A stretch of 64,000 nucleotides of DNA from assembly GCF_030812215.1 (NCBI RefSeq), contig NZ_JAUSSG010000002.1, positions 248,001-312,000 on the forward strand. The letters run 5' to 3'. Positions 41,191 through 50,262 of this stretch are shown here, in pieces. The position numbers and the translations under genes were made by a program. This DNA comes from Variovorax boronicumulans. Lineage in GTDB: Bacteria > Pseudomonadota > Gammaproteobacteria > Burkholderiales > Burkholderiaceae_C. Below the pieces are notes generated by a model. The model did no database searches, had not been told where the DNA came from, and saw only the letters and a list, made by a program, of their open reading frames with translations. How positions within the stretch are numbered: position 1 is the first letter of the stretch; every line of letters begins with the position of its first letter.

Positions 41191-43287
41191 CTAGGGCAGC
41201 ACGGGGTTGGCGTTGGCATTCGCAATCGCCGCGTCGGCATCGACGCGCAGCATGAAGCGCCTGGCCACCAGGTCGTTGGCTGCGTTCGTCACGGCCGCGA
41301 CGTAGCCCGCCTGATCGGTGTAGCGCTCCTGCAGCGAGAGCCGCGGGTCGGTGGTGCCGGCGCGCTGCGCGGCCGTCTTCACGAACGGAAAGTACGCACC
41401 GAAGAGCCCTGCCTGGTCGATGGTGCCGGGCTTGTTCGTGTAGTTCCAGCCGGTGTTGGTGCCGATGGGCACGGCCACGTCGAGGCTGCGGATGCCGGCG
41501 ATGTCGTTGCCGTCCGCATCGACCTGCGGCACGAGGATCGCGTAGTCACGGCCGAGGTACGCGGGCGGCACCTGGGTGGCAATGCCGGTCTCGTCCTGCG
41601 GTCGATAGTTCGGCCCCCAGTCGAGCAGCGAATAGGTGTTGACCAAGCCCGTGTAGTTCGCGCCCGGAATGGCCGGGAACTTCACCTGCGCCGGGCGCAC
41701 CAGCGTGGCGTCCGCCAGCTTGGGCACCTGGCTGTCGGGCGGCGTGGTGCCGTTCACGACCCACTCCTCCAGGTTCTGGTACAGCGCGCGCACAACGGGT
41801 ATCACGCTCGCGTTCGCATTGGTCGCGTAGAGCGCGCCGGCGTTCGCACCCGGCAGCGATGCAAGGCCCAGCAGATGGTGCGTGCTCGCGTAGTAGTAGA
41901 CGCGCGCGTTGGCCGGCTGCACGAGGTCGGTGGTGCCCCACGCGTCGGTCAGCAGCGGCGAACCCTGCAGCACGTAGAACTCCGTGCCGCTGAAGCCAAT
42001 GAAGAGCTTGGGGCAGGTGCCGCTCGCCTCGCAGCGCGAGAGGATGCCGCCGCGGCGCTGGGCCACGTCGTCCACGTAGTCCTTCGAGAGGCCGCGCGTG
42101 CCGGCCTGGCCGAAGGCCGTGTGATCGGTGCGCACACCGCCGCCGCCACCGGGAATGGAAAAGCGCATGTTGATGTTGGTCTGCCGCGCAGCGATCTGCG
42201 CGAACACGCCGTCGAACACCTTCTGCCCCGCGCGGTCTTCGTTGAAGCCCAGGTGCACGAAGGTCTTCATGAAGTTGCCGCATTGCGAGACACCGGAGGC
42301 GATGGTGTTCTTGATGGCCGTGGCCACCGGGTTGGGCGTGCCTGCCGCATCGCTCGCGTCGCGATGGAAGAAGGTGATCATGTCGCGCAGCGCGGCAAGG
42401 CCGAGGCCCATGACCTTGGGGTCTTTCGCGATGTAGACCAGCTCATACATGTAGGCCGGGTCCCATTTGTCCTTGAGGCACACGTTGGTCTCGTCGGGCG
42501 TGCCTGGGAACGGCGTACCGGCACCGCACTTCGCGAACTTCCAGTCGCTTGCGGGAATGAGCTGGCGCGCGTCGCCCTCGTTGATGCGGCGCGTGAGCAC
42601 GTAGCCAGGCTTGGTGTTGTCCAGGCTCGCGGTGGCGTAGGCCTGCATCGCTGCGTTGAAGGGGCCGCCGGGCAGCGGCAGCGAGTCGTTCGTCGCCACG
42701 GTAGGCAGCAGCTCGGCGCGGTAGGTGCCGGTGATGGTGCTGCCATCTGGACTCTTCGCGACCGGCACGTTGAGCGTGAGCTTGCCGGCGGCTGCGGGCA
42801 CATCGCCTTGCCAGGCCGCCGTGAGGAACACGTAGCCGCGCGAGGCGAAGTACGGGTCGAGGTTCACGATGTTCCCGCGGTTCGGCGCGTCATAACGCAG
42901 CACGCCGCTGGCCTTGCTCATGTCCTTGGGCTTGAAGAGCACGAAGTCCGACGTGTACTCGACCTTGCCGTTGGCGTTGAGCGGTGCGAGCTGCAGGTCC
43001 TGAATGATCGCGTTGCGCGCGTCCTTCGGATCGACCTCGCCGGTGAAGGTGCCGCTGATCTTCTCGTAGGTTCCCGCTGCGCCGAAGGTGCCGGGCACGT
43101 CTTCGGTCTTGCTGATGGCGAGCTTGAATTTCGGCGCGGTGGCGGCCGGGGGTTGCGCAGCGGGCGGCGGCGTGCCGGTGGCGGGCGGCAGCACGAAGCC
43201 CCCGCCTCCACCGCCGCTCCCGCCGCAGGCACTCAGAAAAAGGGCGGCCGAAGCCACCGTGGCAGCCGCAAGGCTCCAGCGTTTCAT
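41191..43287 (-). CDS. alpha/beta hydrolase-domain lipoprotein (Abhydrolase_10-like)
   Basis: A 698-residue lipoprotein. Signal SLAAATVASAALFLSAC ends in lipobox LSAC and is followed by a Gly-rich tail. The body matches the alpha/beta hydrolase family that often accompanies AtuA-like and Bug genes, with nucleophile elbow GVSQCGNF (about residues 308-315). It also has GFSGTEFYVLQGSPLLTD and ASTHHLLGLASLPG. It is probably a periplasmic esterase or lactonase and is the last gene of the operon led by 44721-46112. Confidence 0.85.
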   Translation of the reverse strand: MKRWSLAAATVASAALFLSACGGSGGGGGGFVLPPATGTPPPAAQPPAATAPKFKLAISKTEDVPGTFGAAGTYEKISGTFTGEVDPKDARNAIIQDLQLAPLNANGKVEYTSDFVLFKPKDMSKASGVLRYDAPNRGNIVNLDPYFASRGYVFLTAAWQGDVPAAAGKLTLNVPVAKSPDGSTITGTYRAELLPTVATNDSLPLPGGPFNAAMQAYATASLDNTKPGYVLTRRINEGDARQLIPASDWKFAKCGAGTPFPGTPDETNVCLKDKWDPAYMYELVYIAKDPKVMGLGLAALRDMITFFHRDASDAAGTPNPVATAIKNTIASGVSQCGNFMKTFVHLGFNEDRAGQKVFDGVFAQIAARQTNINMRFSIPGGGGGVRTDHTAFGQAGTRGLSKDYVDDVAQRRGGILSRCEASGTCPKLFIGFSGTEFYVLQGSPLLTDAWGTTDLVQPANARVYYYASTHHLLGLASLPGANAGALYATNANASVIPVVRALYQNLEEWVVNGTTPPDSQVPKLADATLVRPAQVKFPAIPGANYTGLVNTYSLLDWGPNYRPQDETGIATQVPPAYLGRDYAILVPQVDADGNDIAGIRSLDVAVPIGTNTGWNYTNKPGTIDQAGLFGAYFPFVKTAAQRAGTTDPRLSLQERYTDQAGYVAAVTNAANDLVARRFMLRVDADAAIANANANPVLP

Positions 43288-43349
43288 GGTTTGTCTCCTG
43301 TTGTGGTGTTCTGTCTTCTGCGGCGCCGTTCTCCGCTACGGCGTGCGCA

Positions 43350-44315
43350 TCACTCGGCTTCGATGCCGGCGGCCTTCACGATGCGGCCCCACTTCTGCGA
43401 TTCGCCGGCCTGGAACTTCGCCAGTTCCTCGGGCGAGGTGGTGAACACCTCGGTGCCGGTCGGTTCGTAGAAGGCGGTCTTCGCCGACTCGCTCTTCGCG
43501 GCCTTCACGAGCAGTTCGTTCAAACGCTTGACGACGGCGGGCGGCGTCTTCGCGGGCGCGTAGGCCGCGAACCAGTAGCCCATCTCGTAGCCCTTCACGC
43601 CGGCCTCGGCGATGGTGGGCACGTCGGGCGCGAGCGGCGAGCGGCTGGCGCTCGACATGCCCAGCGCGCGCAGCTTGCCACCCTTGACCTGCGGCAGGCC
43701 CGTGGCGGTGTCGGTGATCATCATGTGGATCTGCCCGCCGAGCAGATCGGTCACGGCCAGCGTGTTGCTCTTGTAGGGCACATGCAGGAGCTTGATGTCG
43801 GCCATCTGCTGCAGCAACTCGCCCGCCATGCGACTGGACGAACTGCCGCTGCCGAAGCTGTACTTGCCCGGCTCCTTCTTCGCGAGCGCAACGAACTCGG
43901 CCACGGTCTTCGCGGGAAACGAGGGGTTCACCACCATGATCTGCCCGCCCTTGCCGAGCGCGGCGATGGGCGCGAAGTCTTTCACCGGGTCATAGGGCAG
44001 CTTCTTGAACAGGTGTTCGTTGGCGGCGTGTGTGGTGTTGGTGGTGATGAGCACCGTGTAGCCATCGGCCGGCGCCTTGGCCACGTTCTGCGAGGCGATG
44101 AAGCCACTCGCGCCCGCCTTGTTGTCGATGATGACGGGCTGCTTGGTCTCGGCCGTGATGCTGTTGCCGAGCGCGCGAGCGATCTGGTCGGTGGCGGTGC
44201 CGGCCGCGAACGGCACGACGAAGGTGATGGATTTTTCGGGGAAGGCCTGTGCTTGGCCCAGCAACGGGGCCAGCGCGAGTGCCGTTGTCAGTACGGCGAG
44301 GGGAAATCGTTTCAT
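43350..44315 (-). CDS. Bug/TctC-family periplasmic solute-binding protein
   Basis: A 321-residue protein with signal KRFPLAVLTTALALAPLLGQAQA and mature start FPEKSITFVVPFAAGTATDQIARAL. The IIDNKAGASGFIASQ and PADGYTVLI motifs are seen. It is the third gene of the operon, 46 bases after the AtuA C-terminal-like gene and 62 before the hydrolase lipoprotein. The ligand may be the same compound that the neighbouring AtuA-like and hydrolase proteins handle. Confidence 0.92.
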   Translation of the reverse strand: MKRFPLAVLTTALALAPLLGQAQAFPEKSITFVVPFAAGTATDQIARALGNSITAETKQPVIIDNKAGASGFIASQNVAKAPADGYTVLITTNTTHAANEHLFKKLPYDPVKDFAPIAALGKGGQIMVVNPSFPAKTVAEFVALAKKEPGKYSFGSGSSSSRMAGELLQQMADIKLLHVPYKSNTLAVTDLLGGQIHMMITDTATGLPQVKGGKLRALGMSSASRSPLAPDVPTIAEAGVKGYEMGYWFAAYAPAKTPPAVVKRLNELLVKAAKSESAKTAFYEPTGTEVFTTSPEELAKFQAGESQKWGRIVKAAGIEAE

Positions 44316-44361
44316 TGTTTTGTCTCCGGATGGATGAGTAGGAAAAAAATGGGCGGCACCG

Positions 44362-44724
44362 CTACGGCCCTGCAAGCAAGGGTTCGAGCGCGCGAGGGAT
44401 CTGGATCGGCATGTCGAGCAGCAGGAACGAGAGCGCCTTGCCGTGCGCATCGAGGTTCAGCGCATCGTTCACGCCGCCGTCGAGCACCGCATCGAGCACG
44501 AAATTCATCGCGTGCAGCCTGGGCAACACGAAACGCTGCACCTGCGATGGCGTGCGATGGCGGAATTGCGCGGCCACGCGCTCTGGCGTGAGCTGTTCGA
44601 GCAGCAGCGGATAGAACTCGGCGCGCCAGGCGATCACGCTGATGTTGGAGCGGTCGCCCTTGTCGCCGGTGCGGCCGTGGGCGGCGCGGTAGAGAGGGAC
44701 TTCGATCATGTCGGCCGTGTTCAT
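44362..44724 (-). CDS. AtuA C-terminal domain-like small protein
   Basis: A 120-residue cytoplasmic protein, MIEVPLYRAAHGRTGDKGDRSNISVIAWRAEFYPLLLEQL, as in the small domain that is fused to, or follows, AtuA-type (DUF1446) proteins. The start ATG overlaps the stop of the AtuA-like gene (ATGA), so expression is coupled. The two together form one functional unit in terpene or related acid catabolism in known cases. Confidence 0.85.
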   Translation of the reverse strand: MNTADMIEVPLYRAAHGRTGDKGDRSNISVIAWRAEFYPLLLEQLTPERVAAQFRHRTPSQVQRFVLPRLHAMNFVLDAVLDGGVNDALNLDAHGKALSFLLLDMPIQIPRALEPLLAGP

Positions 44725-46112
44725 GCGAGCGCCTTTGCATCGAGCAGTTCGAACCGAACCGGCACCGCATCGCGCGGCAGCAGGCATGAGAGCGTGTTGA
44801 GACGCGGCGTGAGCGCGGTCCGAACGCCGCCGCCACCGGCAGGGCCACAGGTGTAGAGCGCCATCACTTCGCGCGCCAGGCGCTCGGCCTGTGCGCGGTC
44901 GGTGTGCGTGGCGGCGACGCGCAGGCGCACGTCGCGCAAACCGGCGTCGGGCGTGTCGGCGAGCGCGCGGCCGGCGTCGTCGCCGAGGATGCTCAGCGCG
45001 CCGATCAGGTCGACGCGCAGCGCGAGGCCGTCGAGCCGCTTGCGCAGCACGTCCGCCGCGAGCCGGGCACGGGCTTCGGCGCGTGGGCCTGCGTAGGAGA
45101 TTTCGCCCTCCGCCAGCCAGCCGCCTTCGTGGCAGACGTTGACCTTGTAGTGGCTCGGCCGCGCATGGCCGCGCACGCCGGAGAGTTCGACGCGGTCTTT
45201 CCCGGGCAGCGCGCGCACCTCGGCTTCGGCGATGTCGGCGATCACGTCGGGCGTCAGGTAGGCGGCCGGGTCGTGTACCTCGTAGAGCAATTGCTCCTTC
45301 ACCGTGGCGTCGCTCACGAGGCCGCCGGTGGCGTCGGCCTTGCCGATGATGCAGTGGCCGTCAGCGTCGATCTCGGCAATCGGGAAGCCAACCGCTTCGA
45401 GCCCGGGAACGTCCTTGTAACCGGGGTCCGCGAAATAGCCGCCGCAGACCTGCGCGCCGCATTCGAGCAGATGGCCCGCCATGGTCGCGCGGCCGAGGCG
45501 GTGCCAGTCGTCGGCGCGCCAGCCGAAGTGCGACATGGCCGGGCCCACGGTGAGCGACGGGTCCGCCACGCGGCCGCACACGACGATCTGTGCGCCCGCA
45601 TCGAGCGCGGCGGCGATGGGCTCGGCGCCGATGTATGCGTTGGCGCTGACGACGCGCAAGCCCTCGATCTGCGGGCCGAGCGCGTCTTTCAGGAGCGCCC
45701 GGTGTTCGAGGCCCGAGAGATCGTCGCCCTCCACCACGGCGATGCGCGGCGCCTCTGCTCCGAGCTCGCGTGCCATGCGGGCGATGTGCCGCGCCGCGGC
45801 ACGCGGATTGGCCGCGCCGAAGTTGCTCACGATGCGGATGCCGAGCGCGAGGCAGCGCGCCAGCACGGGCCGCAGCATCGCATCGAGCAGCGGCTCATAA
45901 CCGGCCTCGGGGTTGTCGCGTCGGCGCAGTTGCGCAAGTGCCAGCGTGCGCTCGGCCAGCGTCTCGAAGATCAGGAAGGCGCGCTGCCCGGACGGCCCAC
46001 CGGCGAGCCGCGCGATCAACGTATCGACCACCGGCCCGGCCGCATCGGTACGGTCGCCGGAGAAACCAGCCGCGCAGCCGATCAGCAAAGGAGGCAGTGA
46101 TTGGGCATTCAT
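44721..46112 (-). CDS. AtuA-like (DUF1446) family protein
   Basis: A 463-residue cytoplasmic protein. The opening PLLIGCAAGFSGDRTDAAGPVVDTL and ANPRAAARHIARMARELG, VVCGRVADPSLTVGPAMSHFGW and GKADATGGLVSDATVKEQLLYEVHDPAAYLTPDV are the typical DUF1446 sequence. In Pseudomonas AtuA belongs to acyclic terpene use; many relatives are only generally involved in carboxylate catabolism. It heads a four-gene operon divergent from the LysR gene at 46201. Confidence 0.9.
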   Translation of the reverse strand: MNAQSLPPLLIGCAAGFSGDRTDAAGPVVDTLIARLAGGPSGQRAFLIFETLAERTLALAQLRRRDNPEAGYEPLLDAMLRPVLARCLALGIRIVSNFGAANPRAAARHIARMARELGAEAPRIAVVEGDDLSGLEHRALLKDALGPQIEGLRVVSANAYIGAEPIAAALDAGAQIVVCGRVADPSLTVGPAMSHFGWRADDWHRLGRATMAGHLLECGAQVCGGYFADPGYKDVPGLEAVGFPIAEIDADGHCIIGKADATGGLVSDATVKEQLLYEVHDPAAYLTPDVIADIAEAEVRALPGKDRVELSGVRGHARPSHYKVNVCHEGGWLAEGEISYAGPRAEARARLAADVLRKRLDGLALRVDLIGALSILGDDAGRALADTPDAGLRDVRLRVAATHTDRAQAERLAREVMALYTCGPAGGGGVRTALTPRLNTLSCLLPRDAVPVRFELLDAKALA

Positions 46113-46139
46113 CGAGGTGCAATGTAGGCAAAGGGTTGT

Positions 46140-46165
46140 GATCCGTAAAATCGAAAATCCGGATC
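46140..46165. promoter_or_regulatory. inverted repeat in the AtuA/LysR promoter region
   Basis: GATCCG (46140-46145) and CGGATC (46160-46165) are perfect 6-base arms around an AT-rich 14-base centre. It lies 28 bases from the AtuA start and about 35 from the LysR start, a likely LysR binding site. Confidence 0.5.
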
Positions 46166-46200
46166 AATTGATCTGCATTTCAAATAAGAAGGCCAGAGAC

Positions 46201-47112
46201 ATGAGAAAGACGCCCGATCTCTCCACGCGGCAACTGCGTGCCTTTCTCGCGCTGGCCGAGCACCGCAACTTCACGCGCGCGGCGCAGACCAGCCACTTGT
46301 CGCAGCCCGCGTTCAGCGCGCTGATCCGCACGCTCGAAGACGCCATCGGCACGCGCCTCTTCGACCGCGACACGCGCAGCGTGCAGCTCACGCCCGAAGG
46401 CCGGCTCTTCGAGAGCTCAGCGCGCCGCCTGCTCGACGACATGGGCAGTGCCATGGACGACCTGGCCGATCACGTGGAGCGCCGCAAGGGCCGCGTGCGC
46501 ATCGCGGCCTTGCCCTCGCTCGCGGCAGGCTGGCTGCCCACGGTGTTCGCGGAGTTCATGCAGGCCTGGCCCGGCATCCGCATCGACCTGGACGATGCGC
46601 TGTCCGACGCCTGCGTCGCGCTGGTGCGCAGCGGCCAGGCCGACTTCGCGCTCGCGGCCTCGGGCGCCGCGGCAGACAGCGACCTGCGTGCGCGCAAGCT
46701 CTGCACCGACCGCTTTCACCTCGTGTGCCGCGCCGACCATCCGCTCGCGCACGAGCCGCGCCTCTCGGTCAAGAAGATCGCGCCGTGGCCCTTCATCCAG
46801 ATGGCCCGCAACAGCAGCGTGCGGCAGGCGCTCGACGCGGCGCTGCACCCGCTGCGGCTGAACGCGGTGTTCGAGGTGGAGCACCTGGCCACGGTGATGG
46901 GGTTGGTGGAAGCCGGGCTCGGCATCAGCGTGGTGCCTGCGCTCACGCTCTTTCACTTCCGGCGCGAGACGCTGGTGACCCGGCCGCTGCCGCTGCCTGC
47001 GCTCACGCGCACGCTGTACCTGGTGCAGCGGCGAGAGGGCAGCCTGTCGGTGGCGGCGCAGACGCTGCATGACCTCGTGGTCGCGCGGCTCGGGTCCCTG
47101 CGATTGGACTGA
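46201..47112 (+). CDS. LysR-family transcriptional regulator
   Basis: A 303-residue regulator beginning RKTPDLSTRQLRAFLALAEHRNF, with HTH at about 10-67 (FTRAAQTSHLSQPAFSALIRTLE) and an effector domain with RIAALPSLAAGWLPTVFAEF. It is divergent from the AtuA-like operon with an 88-base gap containing the inverted repeat, so it is the likely controller. An open frame upstream is shadow sequence. Confidence 0.92.
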   Translation: MRKTPDLSTRQLRAFLALAEHRNFTRAAQTSHLSQPAFSALIRTLEDAIGTRLFDRDTRSVQLTPEGRLFESSARRLLDDMGSAMDDLADHVERRKGRVRIAALPSLAAGWLPTVFAEFMQAWPGIRIDLDDALSDACVALVRSGQADFALAASGAAADSDLRARKLCTDRFHLVCRADHPLAHEPRLSVKKIAPWPFIQMARNSSVRQALDAALHPLRLNAVFEVEHLATVMGLVEAGLGISVVPALTLFHFRRETLVTRPLPLPALTRTLYLVQRREGSLSVAAQTLHDLVVARLGSLRLD

Positions 47113-47263
47113 ACCTGCGGGCACGGGCACGGTCCGGCGCCATGCCGGAACGCTATATCTCCCAGTGCGCACACGCTATTGCCCCAGGGCGGGCCAGCGG
47201 GAATAGTTCGGCATCGCGGCGCAAGACCGCACGGATTGCCCTACAGACCTTCCCAGGAGACCC

Positions 47264-48238
47264 ATGAGACATTCCCGCCGCAGCTTCGTCGGCCTGATGC
47301 TGACCTTGGCTGCCAGCCCCGCTGCCTTCGCAGCGCCCCGGCCGCTTTCCTCCCGCCCCATCCGCCTGGTGGTGCCCTTCGGCGCAGGCGGCGTGGCCGA
47401 CCTGGTCGCGCGCAGCGTGGCACAGAAGATGTCCGAATCGATGGGCCAGAGCATCGTCGTCGACAACAAGCCCGGTGCCGGCGGCGTGGTGGCATCGGAC
47501 ACCGTCGCCAAGGCGCCGGCCGATGGCCACACGCTGCTCCTGATGTCCAACGCCAACGCAGTGAGTGTGGGCCTCTTCAAGTCGCTGCCCTACGACACGG
47601 TGAAAGACTTCGCACCGGTCTCGATGCTCGGCTACTTCGACATGGCGATCCTCGCGCCGGGAAATGGCAAGTTCAAGAGCCTGGCCGAGCTGGTGGCCTA
47701 CGCCAAGGCGAACCCCGGCAAGCTCAACATCGGCACCATCAACGTCGGCAGCACGCAGCACCTGGCGGGCGAGTTGCTCAAGACCTCGCTCGGCATCGAT
47801 GCGCAGGTCGTGCCCTTCAACGGCACGCCGGCGGTGGTGACCGCACTGCGCGGCAACCAGGTCGACGTGGCGGTGGAGATTCTTCCGCCGGTGCTCTCGC
47901 AGATCGAAGGCAAGGCGCTGCGTGCGCTGGCGGTGATGGGCGAGAAGCGCGCGAGCGGCCTGCCCGATGTGCCGACCGTCGCGGAGAGCGGCACGCCAGG
48001 CGTCCAGGTCGCCTCGTGGAACGCGCTGGCCGCGCCCGCCGCGACGCCACCCGAGGTGATCGCGCGATTGAACACCGAAGCGCTCGCCGCACTGGCTTCG
48101 CCCGAAGTGAAGAAGCGGCTGCAGAACCTGGGCGTGGAGCCGCGCGGCAGCACACCACAGGAACAAGCCCGGCTGCTGGAGAGCGAAATCAGGCGCTGGT
48201 CGGGCGTGATCCAGCGCGCCGGCATTCCCAGGCAATGA
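47264..48238 (+). CDS. Bug/TctC-family solute-binding protein with twin-arginine signal
   Basis: A 324-residue exported protein. Its signal HSRRSFVGLMLTLAASPAAFA contains RRSFV, a twin-arginine motif. Family marks are RPIRLVVPFGAGGVADLVARS, VVDNKPGAGGVVASD and PADGHTLLL. The TGA overlaps the start of the amidohydrolase (ATGA), so the two products are made together; the hydrolase may act on what this protein binds. Confidence 0.92.
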   Translation: MRHSRRSFVGLMLTLAASPAAFAAPRPLSSRPIRLVVPFGAGGVADLVARSVAQKMSESMGQSIVVDNKPGAGGVVASDTVAKAPADGHTLLLMSNANAVSVGLFKSLPYDTVKDFAPVSMLGYFDMAILAPGNGKFKSLAELVAYAKANPGKLNIGTINVGSTQHLAGELLKTSLGIDAQVVPFNGTPAVVTALRGNQVDVAVEILPPVLSQIEGKALRALAVMGEKRASGLPDVPTVAESGTPGVQVASWNALAAPAATPPEVIARLNTEALAALASPEVKKRLQNLGVEPRGSTPQEQARLLESEIRRWSGVIQRAGIPRQ

Positions 48239-49122
48239 ACCTCCCCATGAAAACCATCGCCCCACCTCACCCCCATCCGAGCGCGCCCGCGTTCCACCTG
48301 CCGGCGGACGCCTGCGACGCGCATTGCCACGTGTTCGGCCCCGGCGACGTGTTTCCGTATTCGGACAACCGCCGCTATACGCCGCCCGATGCGCCTGCGG
48401 CCAAGCTGCGCGCGCTGCATGAACTGCTGGGCATCGAGCGCGTCGTGCTGGTGCAGGCCAGCGTGCACGGCCACGACAACCGCGCGATGCTCGACGCCAT
48501 TGCGCAGTCGCCCGACAGCTACCGCGGCGTCGCGATGGTGGGCGCGGGCGTGAGCGATGCCGAAATCGCCGCACTGCACAAGGCCGGCGTGCGCTCGGTT
48601 CGCTTCAACTTCGTGCAGCACCTGGGCGGCGCGCCCGACCTGCCCACCGTGCTGCGCATGGCCGAGCGCATCAAGCCGCTGGGCTGGCACCTGGTGCTGC
48701 ATCTTGATGCGGAAGACCTCGTCACCTACCGCGCGTTTCTCGACACGCTGCCCGTGCCCTTCGTGATCGACCACATGGGCCGCACGATGGTCGCGCACGG
48801 CCTCGGGCAGCAGGCCTGCGCGATGATGCTCGACCTGATGCGCGACGAGCGCGCGTGGGTCAAGGTGAGCGGCGCGGAGCGCATTTCGCAAACGCTCTCC
48901 GCGCAAGGGCAGCCGTATGCGGATGCCGTGCCCTTCGCGCGCCAGCTGATCGCCGCCGCTCCCGACCGCGTGCTCTGGGGCACCGACTGGCCGCACCCCA
49001 ACGTGCGCGAGATGCCAGACGACGGCAAGCTGGTGGACCTGCTGCCTCTTTTCTGCGACGACGCAGTGCAGCTGAAGAAGCTGCTGGTCGACAACCCGAC
49101 GCGCCTCTACTGGTACGACTGA
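48235..49122 (+). CDS. metal-dependent amidohydrolase, LigI/PDC hydrolase-like
   Basis: A 295-residue cytoplasmic TIM-barrel amidohydrolase of the amidohydrolase_2 family. The metal and catalytic set is H30-x-H32 in DAHCHVFGP, H180 in FVIDHMGR, and D251 with H254 in GTDWPHPN. The overall pattern is close to 2-pyrone-4,6-dicarboxylate lactonase (LigI) and similar lactonases of aromatic degradation; exact substrate unknown. It is coupled to the Bug gene and followed by a porin gene, a possible uptake-catabolism unit. Confidence 0.9.
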   Translation: MNLPMKTIAPPHPHPSAPAFHLPADACDAHCHVFGPGDVFPYSDNRRYTPPDAPAAKLRALHELLGIERVVLVQASVHGHDNRAMLDAIAQSPDSYRGVAMVGAGVSDAEIAALHKAGVRSVRFNFVQHLGGAPDLPTVLRMAERIKPLGWHLVLHLDAEDLVTYRAFLDTLPVPFVIDHMGRTMVAHGLGQQACAMMLDLMRDERAWVKVSGAERISQTLSAQGQPYADAVPFARQLIAAAPDRVLWGTDWPHPNVREMPDDGKLVDLLPLFCDDAVQLKKLLVDNPTRLYWYD

Positions 49123-49239
49123 GCGCCCCGCACCGCGGCGCGCACGCAAACCGACACCAACCTCACGCAGTGGCGCAGCCATGGCGTGCGGAGCCGTGCG
49201 CGCCTTTGCTTCCAAGAACAACCAACGAGGAGACAAGCC

Positions 49240-50262
49240 ATGAGACGACTACTACCCGCCCTCGCGCTGTGCAGCGTGGCGCAGGCCGCATGGGCGCAGG
49301 CCGATGCGCCCGCGGCCAGCGCGCAGATCTACGGCCTGCTCGACGCCTTTGCCGGCTCGATGCGGCGCAGCGACGAGCCCGGCCGAACCAAGGTGCTCAA
49401 CAGCGGCGGCATGACCACGTCGTTCTGGGGCATTCGCGGTGCAGAGAGCCTGGGCGGCGGGCTCCAGGCGCAGTTCGCGCTGGAGAGCTTCTTCCAGGTC
49501 GACAGCGGCACCATGGGGCGCAACAGCACCGACCCTTATTTCTCGCGCAATGCCTGGGTCGGCCTCGCGGGCGGCTTCGGCCAGGTGGCGCTGGGCCGGC
49601 AGACCAACCCGATGTTCGTGGCGAGCGGCGCGTTCAATCCGTTCGGCACCTCGCTGCAGTTCTCACCTGTCATGCTGCACACCTGGCAGCCGACGTACAA
49701 CCGTGCGGTGATCGGCGACAGCGTGTGGAGCAACGCGCTGCAGTACACCTCACCCACCCTCGCCGGCCTGCGCGCCAGCGTGCTCTACAGCCTGGGCGAA
49801 GTGACGAACCGCAGCGGCGTGCACAACCTGAACCTCACGCTCAACTATGCGGCCGGCCCCTTCGCCGCCGTGGTGTCGGCGCAGCAGGCGCAGGTGGGCC
49901 CGGGCTTCACCACGGCCATCCTGCGGCAGGACGCGGCGCTCGTCGGCGCCTCCTACGATTTGAAGGCGGTGCAGCTCTACGGCCAATTCCAGCGCACCCG
50001 CACGCCCGACATCCGCACCACGGCCACCACCGCGCAACTGGGCGCAGCGGTTCCGGTGGGCGCAGGCCGCTTCCTGGCATCGGTTGCGCGCACGCAGCGC
50101 AAGGTGCAGCCGGCCACCGAAACGCATCGCACGACCTGGGCCATCGGCTACGACCATTTCCTGTCGAAGCGCACCGACCTCTACGCCGTCTACATGCGCG
50201 ACCGGCTCACGGGCTTCGACGGCCGGGGCAGCATCGGCGTCGGCATGCGTCACCGCTTCTGA
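49240..50262 (+). CDS. gram-negative porin (trimeric, Burkholderiales type)
   Basis: A 340-residue outer-membrane protein with signal RRLLPALALCSVAQAAWAQ. The mature start AQIYGLLDAFAGSM, GGMTTSFWGIRGAESLGGGLQAQFALE and NAWVGLAGGFGQVALGRQ are typical of Burkholderiales porins. The end YMRDRLTGFDGRGSIGVGMRHRF has the terminal aromatic that targets it to the outer membrane. It follows the amidohydrolase gene by 117 bases and probably admits the same compounds. Confidence 0.93.
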   Translation: MRRLLPALALCSVAQAAWAQADAPAASAQIYGLLDAFAGSMRRSDEPGRTKVLNSGGMTTSFWGIRGAESLGGGLQAQFALESFFQVDSGTMGRNSTDPYFSRNAWVGLAGGFGQVALGRQTNPMFVASGAFNPFGTSLQFSPVMLHTWQPTYNRAVIGDSVWSNALQYTSPTLAGLRASVLYSLGEVTNRSGVHNLNLTLNYAAGPFAAVVSAQQAQVGPGFTTAILRQDAALVGASYDLKAVQLYGQFQRTRTPDIRTTATTAQLGAAVPVGAGRFLASVARTQRKVQPATETHRTTWAIGYDHFLSKRTDLYAVYMRDRLTGFDGRGSIGVGMRHRF

